A DNA stretch of 64,000 nucleotides from CAVWSM01 sp963799425 (GTDB lineage: Bacteria > Actinomycetota > Actinomycetes > Jiangellales > Jiangellaceae). The stretch spans positions 482,660 through 546,659 of the forward strand of contig CAWCXA010000017.1 in the NCBI GenBank assembly GCA_963799425.1, read 5' to 3'. The position numbers and the translations under genes were made by a program. The notes beneath the pieces were generated by a model, which saw only the letters and a program-made list of their open reading frames with translations, was not told the origin of the DNA and searched no databases. Of this stretch, positions 56,664-64,000 are shown piece after piece (positions within the stretch are counted from its first letter, which is position 1; every line of letters starts with the position of its first letter).

Positions 56664-57551
56664 TCACAAGTCGTCAGCCGGCGACCGCGGGGTCGTGAGC
56701 TCCGCATCGACGGGCGGCTCGGGGGAAACGTCGATCTCGGGCAGCGGTGGTGGGGTGCCGCCCCACGCCGGGCAGATCGGCCGATGGCTGCACCAGTCGC
56801 AAATCCGGCTGGGGCTCGGCCTCCAGTCGCCCGTCTCCATCGCCCGGCTGATGGCTAGCCAGAGGGCGGCCAGCTTGCGCTCGGTGGCCCGCAGGTCGGC
56901 CTCGTCAGGCTCGTAGCGCAAGATCTCGCCGCTGCCGAGATAGAGCAGCTGCAGCATGCGGGGCACCCGGCCCGACATCCGCCACAGAACCAGCGCGTAG
57001 AACCGCATCTGAAACAGAGCCTTCTGCTCGAAGGCCTCACGCGGGGCGTTGCCGGTCTTGTAGTCGACCACACGGAGCTCACCGCTCGCCGAGCGGTCGA
57101 GCCGGTCGACATAGCCCCGAAGTCGTAGCCCGCTGTCGAGCGTCGTCTCGACATAGAGCTCGCGCTGCACGGGCTCGAGCCGAGACGGATCCTCGAGCGT
57201 GAAGTAGCGGCGGGTCAGCTTGCGGGCGCTGTCGAGCCAGCTCGCGAGTGCGTCGTCGGCGTCGGAGAACAGCTCGGCCAGCCCGGGCTCGGCCGCCAGC
57301 AGACGATGCCACTCCCCGTCAACGAGCGCAGTCGCCTGCTCAACGGTGCGCTCCGCTGCGGGGAGACTGAACAGCCGCTCCAGCACGGAATGAACGACGG
57401 TGCCGCGAGTCGCCTCCGGGCTCGGTGGCTCGGGAATGCGGTCGATGACCCGGAACCGGTAGAGCAGCGGGCACGACATGAAGTCAGCGGCCCGCGACGG
57501 CGACAGGCTGCCGATCACCTGCGGGCCGTCGAGCTGAGGCGCTGTCGTCAT
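56664..57551 (-). CDS. RecB-family exonuclease (PD-(D/E)XK, Fe-S)
   Basis: 295 aa. Nuclease motifs: TRGTVVHSVLERLF (His-containing helix), ELRVVDYKTGNAP (Asp and Lys of the PD-(D/E)XK core) and QMRFYALVLW. Cysteines at MSCPLLYRFR and in CDWCSHRPICPAW form a predicted 4Fe-4S cluster. A single-domain AddB/Cas4-like protein that in Actinobacteria sits by the proteasome block; likely DNA repair. Divergent from M50. Confidence 0.9.
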   Translation of the reverse strand: MTTAPQLDGPQVIGSLSPSRAADFMSCPLLYRFRVIDRIPEPPSPEATRGTVVHSVLERLFSLPAAERTVEQATALVDGEWHRLLAAEPGLAELFSDADDALASWLDSARKLTRRYFTLEDPSRLEPVQRELYVETTLDSGLRLRGYVDRLDRSASGELRVVDYKTGNAPREAFEQKALFQMRFYALVLWRMSGRVPRMLQLLYLGSGEILRYEPDEADLRATERKLAALWLAISRAMETGDWRPSPSRICDWCSHRPICPAWGGTPPPLPEIDVSPEPPVDAELTTPRSPADDL

Positions 57552-57634
57552 GCCGCGACTCTATGGCTGCCCCCGGACAGAACGTCGGACGGCGACCAGA
57601 CGACTCACGCTCGGTGCCAGATAACCTGGACACT

Positions 57635-58742
57635 GTGACCAAGCCTCGGACCGGCTCCGACCTGCACATCGGCTCGGTGTCCGGTGTGCCGGTCAAGGTC
57701 AGCGGGACCTGGTTCGTCGTCGCCGCGCTGATCACCATCGGCTTCGCCCCGTTCGTCGACGATCAAGTCCCAGGGCTGGGCGCGTGGCGCTTCGTCGTGA
57801 CGTTCGCGTTCGCGGTCCTGCTGTACGGTTCGGTGCTCTTGCACGAGATCAGCCACGCCCTCGTTGCCCGCCGCCTGGGCCTGCCGGTGAAGGGGATCAC
57901 CGTGCATTTCATCGGCGGCTACACCGAGATCGAGCGGGAGGCGGAGACACCCGCGCGCGAGACGGCCGTCTCCGCCGCCGGTCCCATCGTCTCGCTGCTG
58001 ACAGGCTTGGTTGCCTGGTTGGTGGCGCAGCCGGTCAACCAGGACGTCGCCGAGTTCCTGCTGCTGGAACTGGCCTTTGCCAACTTCGCAGTCGGGGTGT
58101 TCAACCTGCTGCCGGCGCTCCCGCTGGATGGTGGGCACCTGCTGCGCTCCGGTGTCTGGCAGGTCACCGGCGACCGGGAGCAGGGCACCGTCGTCGCCGC
58201 GTGGGCAGGCCGCATCCTCGCTGGGCTCGTTGTGCTCTTGCCGTGGCTGATAGCCCGTGGCAACCCGTCGCTGCTGGGCATCATCTGGGGTTTCCTGCTC
58301 GGCTTCTTCATCTGGTCCGGCTCGACCCAGGCCCTCAATTCCGCACAGGTTCGCCGGCGGCTGCCGCGGCTGGACGCCGAGCGCTTCGGCCCGGCCGGCT
58401 CTGCCGGTGCCGGGCGACCTGCCGCTGGCCGAGGCCATCCGCCGGGCACAGGAGGCTGGCGCCCGCGCGCTCGTGGTCGTCGACTCCGCCGGGCGCCCGC
58501 TGGCCGTGGTGAGTGAGGCGTCAGTGGTCGCCACGCCTGAGGAGCGCAGGCCGTGGGTGAGCACGGCAAGTGTGGCGCGCAGCCTGGAGTCGGGCATGGT
58601 GCTCGCGTCGACGCTGTCGGGCGAGGGCTTGCTCCAGGTGCTGCAGCAGACGCCGGCCTCGGAATACCTCGTGCTCCGTCCTGACGGTTCGCCGGCCGGG
58701 GTGCTTGCCCTCACCGATGTGCAGGCTGCTCTCGCGGCCTGA
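57635..58742 (+). pseudogene. M50 site-2-type protease with CBS domains, frameshifted
   Basis: GTG start at 57635 (VTKPRTGSDLHIG) rather than ATG 57563, which lies next to the divergent gene. The membrane protease part is intact: HEISHALVARRL (zinc-binding HExxH) and LPALPLDGGHLLR (third ligand), with several membrane segments. A single-base shift near 58390-58410 moves the CBS-domain part (LPLAEAIRRAQEAGARALVVVD, ending LALTDVQAALAA) to another frame, ending at 58742. It is a regulated intramembrane protease of the Rip3/SpoIVFB-like CBS type. Either a pseudogene or a sequence error. Confidence 0.75.
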
Positions 58743-58806
58743 GCCCATCGATTCTTCAGGGGGTCCACGGGGGGCTTACTCCCTGCTGGTGCGTACCCTC
58801 GGCTCC

Positions 58807-59702
58807 ATGCCCGAGGCCGTCGAGACCGTCAACGCGCCTGCCCCGACCACCGCCCGTCGCGGTCCCTTTCGCGCTGGTGAGCAGGTCCAGCTCACGGACC
58901 CCAAGGGTCGCCACCACACGATCACGCTGTTCGCCGGGCAGCAGTTCCACACCCACAAAGGGTCGTTCCCGCACGACGCGCTCATCGGGCAGCCCGAGGG
59001 ATCTGTGGTGACGTCGACCGGCGGCACCGACTACCTGGCGCTACGCCCACTGCTCGCCGACTACGTACTGTCAATGCCCCGCGGGGCGGCGGTCATCTAC
59101 CCGAAGGACGCCGCGCAGATCGTCGCCATGGCCGACGTGTTCCCCGGGGGCGCGGGTTGTCGAGGCAGGCGTCGGCTCCGGTGGCGCTGACCTGTTCGCT
59201 GCTGCGGGCGGTGGGTGAGCAGGGCCGCGTCCACTCCGTACGAGCGGCGCGACGACTTCGCTGCTGTTGCCGGCGAGAATGTCGAACGGTTCTTCGCCGG
59301 GCCGCACCCGGCATGGCGATTGACGGTCGGTGACCTGGTGGAGACGTTGGACGAGACCGACATCGACCGGGTCATTCTGGCAGGTTGCGCCCTGGGAATG
59401 CGTGCCGGCGGTTGCTGGGGCGTTGGTGCCGGGCGGCGTGCTGTGCTGCTACGTGGCGACGACCACCCAGCTGGCCCGCACGGTAGAGACCATCCGTACG
59501 CATGGTGCGTTCACCGAACCGCAGGCCTGGGAGTCGATGGTCCGCACCTGGCACGTCGAGGGTCTCGCGGTGCGCCCCGACCACCGGACGCACGGCGATA
59601 CCGGCTTCCTCATCACGACACGCCGGCTCGCTCCGGGGGTCTCGCCCCACGCGGCGGCGCCGGCCGGCGCCGGCGTACGGCGACGACTACGCCACCGACT
59701 GA
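58807..59702 (+). pseudogene. trmI: tRNA (adenine-58-N1)-methyltransferase TrmI, multiply frameshifted
   Basis: The start MPEAVETVNAP at 58807 and the end AYGDDYATD at 59702 frame a typical actinobacterial TrmI (about 290 codons). Indels are apparent near 59143 (extra G in a G run), 59182, 59238, about 59380 and about 59650. Between them family sequence is readable in changing frames: FRAGEQVQLTDPKGRHHTI, VVEAGVGSGALTCSLLRAVG (SAM site), SYERRDDFAAVAGENV, CVPAVAGALVPGGVLCCYVA. The family methylates A58 of the T-loop. As written the gene cannot make an intact protein. Confidence 0.75.
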
Positions 59703-59838
59703 ACGGCGCGTTGCACACCGCTCTGCAGCACGGCCGGCAGGTTACAGATCGGTTTCCTCGCCAATCCCGACGACGGTCGCGCACGAGGTGTGACGGCCTG
59801 GAGGAAGTTTGTCGAGACCCCTCCCCGGAGGTGAGCCT

Positions 59839-61593
59839 GTGTCCGGACACGACGTCACAGGAGATCCGGCAGGGCGGCGCCGCAGCGACGCGGAAGCTCG
59901 CCGGCCAGCGTCTCTTTCTTGGAGCAAGAGGCGGCGGCTCGCTGCCGCCTTGCGGAGTCACCGCCAGACGCGACACATCGAGGACCGGCTTGCGGAAACG
60001 CAGGCCCGAGCCCTCGGAGGTGACCGCACAAACGACCGCCTCGTCGCCACGTTGCGCGAGGCGCGCGAGCAGATCGTGGCCAAGGAAGAAATCGACCGCC
60101 TCGCGCAACCCCCGGCTGCCTACGGCGTCTATCTCGAGCGCCACGATGACGACACCATCGACATCTTCACCGGCGGCCGCAAGCTGCGAGTCGCAGTCAG
60201 CCCCAACGTGGAACTCGAAGACCTTCGGCCCGGCCAGGAGGTCATGCTCAACGAGGCGATGAACGTCGTGACAGCGCTGGCGTTCAAGAGCATCGGCGAG
60301 ATCGTGACGCTCAAGGAGGTCCTGGCCGACGGCGACCGTGCGCTTGTCGTGGGTCACACCGACGAGGAGCGCGTCGTCCGGCTTGCTGAGCCGCTGCGCG
60401 ACGCAGTGTTGCGCGCGGGCGACGCACTGCTGCTCGAGAACCGGGTCCGGATTCATCTACGAGCGCATCCCCAAGACCGAGGTCGAGGAAAAGCTCGCGC
60501 TCGAAGAGGTGCCCGACATCAGCTACGACGACATCGGCGGCTTGCACGGGCAGATCGAGCAGATTCGCGACGCGGTCGAGGCCCGCCCATCTTCACCAGG
60601 ACCTGTTCCGCGAGCACAAGCTGCGCGCCCAGGCGTTCGCTGACGGCTTCCTGCCGGGCTGCGGCAAGACCCTGATTGCCAAGGCGGTTGCCGCTTCGCT
60701 GGCTAAGAAGGTCGCCGAGCGCACCGGCCGGTCGGAGGGCAATCTACTTCCTCAACATCAAGGGCCCCGAGCTGCTCAACAAGTACGTGGGGGAGACCGA
60801 GCGGCACATCCGCTTGGTCTTCCAGCGGGCCCGTGAGAAGGCCAGCGAGGGCACACCCGTCATCGTGTTCTTCGACGAGATGGACTCGTTGTTCCGCACG
60901 CGCGGCAGCGGTGTTTCCAGCGACGTGGAAAACACGATCGTTCCGCAGCTGCTCAGCGAGATCGACGGAGTCGAGAGCCTCGAGAACGTCATCGTGATCG
61001 GTGCGTCCAACCGCGAGGACATGATCGACCCGGCGATCCTGCGGCCAGGGCGTCTCGATGTGAAGATCAAGATCGAGCGGCCCGACGCCGAGGCGGCGCG
61101 TGACATCTTCTCCAAGTACCTCACCGAGGACCTGCCGCTGCACCCCGACGACCTTGGCGAGCACGGTGGTTCGCGGGCGGCAACGATCGACGGGATCGAG
61201 CGCTCGGTGGAGCGGATGTACACCGAGACCGAGGACAACCGGTTCCTCGAGGTCACCTACGCCAACGGTGACAAGGAGGTGCTCTACTTCCGCGACTTCA
61301 ACTCCGGCGCGATGATCCAGAACATCGTCGACCGTGCGAAGAAGATGGCGATCAAGGAGTTCCTCGGCACCGGCCAGAAGGGCATCCGGGTGCAGCACCT
61401 GATGCTGGCCTGCATCGACGAGTTCAAGGAGAACGAGGACCTGCCCAACACGACCAACCCCTACGACTGGGCCCGCATCTCCGGAAAGAAGGGCGAGCGG
61501 ATCGTGTTCATCCGCACGCTCATCTCGGGCAAGCAGGGCGACGAGGCGGGGCGGTCGATCGACACGGTGGCCAACACCGGCCAATACCTGTAA
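59839..61593 (+). pseudogene. arc: Proteasome-activating AAA ATPase ARC/Mpa, frameshifted
   Basis: GTG start at 59839 follows GGAGGTGA. Recognisable parts in order: N-terminal coiled coil (VSFLEQEAAARCRLAES in a shifted frame, RQTRHIEDRLAETQA), OB-fold region (VYLERHDDDTIDIFTGGRKLRVAV, VLRAGDALLLENR), then the AAA domain. Shifts occur near 59890, 59965, 60020, 60445, 60590 and 60745. Walker A appears as LPGCGKTLIAKAV with its GPP start altered; Walker B is VIVFFDEMDSLF. From 60750 the frame is clean to the C-terminal GQYL that docks to the 20S core. It unfolds Pup-tagged proteins. Decay or sequence error. Confidence 0.8.
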
Positions 61594-61605
61594 CCAGGCG
61601 GTCGC

Positions 61606-62076
61606 TCAGGCGAACCGGAAGCGCGTGGCGTCGGTCGGGTACGACGTCCACGCGATCACCCGCGTCGGCGTCATACATTGCAAAGCCGGGTAGGAACCGA
61701 TGCCACTGTCGCCGTACTCGGGGTATTTCCGCTGTGAGGCGTCCGCCAAGCGCGTTGCGAGGTCGGGGGACACCTCGACCAGTGTCACGTTGCCATCGAC
61801 CATCACGGCCCGCGACGGGTCCGCAAGGTGCATCACCGCGTGCGGGTTCGCGACTACGTTGCGTCGGTGCAGAGTGGCCGGGCTGCCGCCGTAGAACCAC
61901 CGGTCGTCGAGCCAGATCCCGTCGACCGGGACCACGTGGGGTTGACCATCGGGTCGGACGGTCGCCAGCCAGTAATGCTTGGCCTGCTCGAGCGCCGCGA
62001 CCACGATCGCCCACTCGAGCGCTCGCTTCGGTCGGCCGTAGCCGTCAGGCAGCTCCAGCAGCTCCGCAAAGGGCAT
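61606..62076 (-). CDS. PPOX-family FMN/F420-binding protein
   Basis: 156 aa, split-barrel flavin/deazaflavin-binding fold: HYWLATVRPDGQPHVVPVDGIWLDDRWFYGGSP, then HRRNVVANPHAVMHLAD and AVMVDGNVTLVEV. Members reduce or bind FMN, F420 or heme-like ligands. The frame is intact, unlike its plus-strand neighbours. ATG 62076 follows GGGAGGC. It and the next gene separate arc from dop on the opposite strand. Confidence 0.85.
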   Translation of the reverse strand: MPFAELLELPDGYGRPKRALEWAIVVAALEQAKHYWLATVRPDGQPHVVPVDGIWLDDRWFYGGSPATLHRRNVVANPHAVMHLADPSRAVMVDGNVTLVEVSPDLATRLADASQRKYPEYGDSGIGSYPALQCMTPTRVIAWTSYPTDATRFRFA

Positions 62077-62095
62077 CGAAAGCGCCTCCCAGCAT

Positions 62096-62605
62096 CTATA
62101 GCATCCCGTCGGCGACCAGCCGTTCCACGAGCAATCGGCCGTCCGGGACGAACGACCAGCTCGTGTCGGCCAGCCGCGCCAACAACTGCGCGGTGGTCAT
62201 CCACGTCCCCCAGACGACTTCCTCGACCTGGTGCGTCACGGGACCGCTCCACTCTGCGTCGTAGAGGAACGCCACGTGCCGCGTGCGATCGTCTTCGTAC
62301 GACATCGTGCCTAGTGATGTGCAGCGGCATGCTTTATAATGCCCAGCCTTCGGGAGCTGACGCGTCGCGCAGTCAAGCGGCGTCTCGCCGAGCTGCACGC
62401 ATCCGGCCGCGAACGCGTCATGGGCGCCCGGGAAGACATCCTTGAGGTCGCTGCGTCGATGCACATACACCGATCCGGCGCCGTCGCGCAGCAGCACCGC
62501 CACAACGCCGTGGACGAGGTTGTCCCTGCGCATCACCGACCGCAGCACGCCCTCGCCTGTTGGCTGGCCGTCAAGTTCGTACAACGCAACGGTCTCCTCG
62601 GCCAT
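62096..62605 (-). CDS. Nudix-fold protein with disrupted Nudix box
   Basis: 169 aa. The N-terminus (ALYELDGQPTGEGVLRSVMRRDNLVHGVVAVLL) and C-terminus fit a Nudix hydrolase of the IDI/ADP-ribose type (SYEDDRTRHVAFLYDAEWSGPVT). The catalytic box is broken: after GCVQLGETPLDCA the expected RELREELG reads RQLPKAGHYK, consistent with compensating indels around 62320-62360 (a REELGITSMPLQSLGT reading needs base changes or shifts). The product is likely inactive as written, or the sequence is wrong. Confidence 0.6.
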   Translation of the reverse strand: MAEETVALYELDGQPTGEGVLRSVMRRDNLVHGVVAVLLRDGAGSVYVHRRSDLKDVFPGAHDAFAAGCVQLGETPLDCATRQLPKAGHYKACRCTSLGTMSYEDDRTRHVAFLYDAEWSGPVTHQVEEVVWGTWMTTAQLLARLADTSWSFVPDGRLLVERLVADGML

Positions 62606-62682
62606 GACCGGAGATTCTGGCAGACGGTGCCGTCAACCTCCGCACCCGCCAGCGCGTCATCAACGCACAGGGGAGGTGCCAG

Positions 62683-63231
62683 ATGACAGAAGCGCCATCC
62701 AGTTGGCCACGGGGGTGGCCGCCACACTCGTCCTCGCGACGGCTCCGGCAGCCGAGGCGCGCAGTTCGTACTGCGGGATCACCTGGGGGTCGCAGCCCGA
62801 GGTGGTCGAGACGATGAGCGGCGCGACGCTCACGAACGTGCGCGCTGGTCGGCACGGCTGCTTCGACCGGCTCGTGCTCGACTTCGCGGGGTCGGTAGAC
62901 GGCTATCGTGTTGTAGTACGTCCCACAGGTCACCGACGAAGGCCCGCTGGGTGCCGCTGTGCCGCTGCGCGGCGGGGGTGACCTGCATGTGGTCGCCCTG
63001 GCGCCGGCGTCCGACGTCAACGGCGCGTCCACATACGCCCGGGCCGGCAAGAGCGAGCTGGTTCCGGTAGGCGGGATGCGGACATTTCGCCAGGCGGCCT
63101 GGGCCGGGTCGTTCGAGGGCCAGACGACGATCGGTCTCGGCGTCCGCGGCAGGCTTCCGTTCCGGGTGCTCATCCTCGAGGGGCCTGGCTCGGGGTCACG
63201 GCTTGTTATCGACGTGGCGCACCGCTGGTGA
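62683..63231 (+). pseudogene. AMIN-like exported protein, frameshifted
   Basis: ATG 62683 has an ideal GGGGAGG site upstream. The signal-peptide-like part AIQLATGVAATLVLATAPAAEA appears only after a shift near 62690. The mature part YCGITWGSQPEVV and FDRLVLDFAGS is the AMIN-like actinobacterial lipoprotein/secreted family. A second shift near 62925 changes frame to VPQVTDEGPLGAAVPLRGG and on to LVIDVAHRW. The intact ancestor would be about 180 aa and exported. Confidence 0.65.
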
Positions 63232-63270
63232 CGCTGGTTCCTAACGAGGCCCGAGCCGTAGTCTCGTGTC

Positions 63271-64000
63271 ATGGGCGTACGCCGTGTGATGGGCAGTGAG
63301 ACCGAGTACGGCATCTCGGTGGCGGGCATCCTGGTCATGCTCGACGCCGTCCTCGTCTCAGGTGGTGAATGCCTACGCGGCGGCAACCATCCGCAACCGC
63401 CGCGCTCGGTGGGACTTCGAGGAGGAGAACCCGCTGCGGGACGCTCGTGGCTTCGACCTGTCGCGTGATCTCGCCGACGCCAGCTCACCGACGAGGAGGT
63501 CGGGCTCGCCAACGTCATCCTGACCAACGGCGCCAGGCTGTACGTGGACCACGCGCACCCGGAGTACTCCACGCCCGAGGTGACCAACCCGCTCGACCTT
63601 GTCCGGTGGGACAAGGCGGGGGGAGAAGGTGATGGCCGAGGCGGCCCGCCTCGCCGGCTCGCTGCCAGGCACCTCGCCGATCCTCCTGTACAAGAACAAC
63701 ACCGACAACAAGGGCGCGTCGTACGGCTGCCACGAGAACTACCTGATGAGCCGCCGTACGCCGTTTGCCGACATCGTTCGCCATTTGACGCCGTTCTTCG
63801 TCAGTCGGCCAGTGGTGTGCGGGGCAGGGCGCATCGGGATCGGTCAGGACGGTCGGGAGCACGGGTTCCAGATCAGTCAGCGGGCCGATTATTTCGAGGT
63901 CGAGGTCGGTCTGGAGACGACGCTCAAGCGCCCCATCATCAACACGCGCGACGAGCCGCACGCCGACGCGGACAAGTACCGCCGGCTGCACGTGATCGTG
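63271..64000 (+). pseudogene. dop: Depupylase/Pup deamidase Dop, frameshifted and truncated by window end
   Basis: ATG 63271 follows a TAGTCT -10-like element at leaderless spacing. MGVRRVMGSETEYGIS contains the catalytic-site ETEYG. Shifts near 63330, 63485 and 63620 break the frame. Readable pieces are VVNAYAAATIRNRRARWDFE, ARLYVDHAHPEYSTPEV and, clean from 63627 to the window edge, MAEAARLAGSLPGTSPILLY and ASYGCHENYLMSRRTPF. Dop removes or deamidates Pup and prepares it for ligation. The remaining C-terminal half lies beyond the window. As written it is not functional; sequence error is possible. Confidence 0.8.

Noticed and set aside
59502..60262. Overlapping long plus-strand frames between trmI and arc as new genes
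   Set aside because: Their readable parts are shifted pieces of TrmI and ARC, not separate proteins.

Overview
High-GC actinobacterial chromosome segment. The markers are a mycothiol ligase (mshC) in its usual SCO1664/DUF3090/phosphoglycerate-mutase-like neighbourhood, a PAC2 gene, a RecB-like/M50/TrmI/ARC/Dop (Pup-proteasome) block, two F420-type luciferase-like oxidoreductases, a DUF5703 gene and many GTG or leaderless starts. The style fits Propionibacteriales/Nocardioidaceae-like organisms, but the genus cannot be fixed from sequence reading alone.

Layout. 1-5.6 kb: Nudix, AlkB-like, M23 peptidase, deaminase with F420-type oxidoreductase, and a small operon encoding a lipoyl H-protein, a redoxin and a 44-aa membrane peptide. 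5.7-13.5 kb: secreted hydrolases (M14 carboxypeptidase, GH3 beta-glucosidase, a glycoamylase-fold glucanase) with strong hairpin terminators. 13.7-20.2 kb: a gene-poor stretch bounded by an intact tRNA-Leu(GAG) and a degenerate copy of that tRNA's 3' end and flank. It looks like an old integration island and carries a processive GT2, a 48-aa membrane partner, two epoxide-hydrolase-like proteins and a tandem-duplicate remnant. 20.3-42 kb: mostly core genes (M20 peptidase, two-component system with DUF4097 adhesin-like protein, DUF5703, degenerate RecD2-like protein, AKR, UppP, M23, mshC cluster, PAC2, metH, HAD). 41-43.6 kb: secreted M64 peptidase.

43.7-56.6 kb is a coherent catabolic island: a DHDPS-family deaminase, a proline-racemase-family epimerase, GntR and PucR/CdaR regulators, a three-subunit D-hydroxyproline-dehydrogenase-like flavoenzyme (FAD/BFD, 2Fe-2S, DAO subunits) and a divergent five-gene dipeptide/oligopeptide ABC importer. 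The simplest reading is uptake of hydroxyproline-containing peptides and conversion of 4-hydroxyproline to 2-oxoglutarate semialdehyde.

56.7-64 kb: RecB-like nuclease, M50 protease, TrmI, ARC/Mpa ATPase, then a PPOX protein, a Nudix protein and an AMIN-like protein, then Dop running off the end. From about 58.4 kb on, most plus-strand genes are interrupted by single-base indels. The rest of the window shows no such frameshifts. Either this locus is decaying or this part of the sequence is of poor quality, so its gene calls should be read with that in mind.
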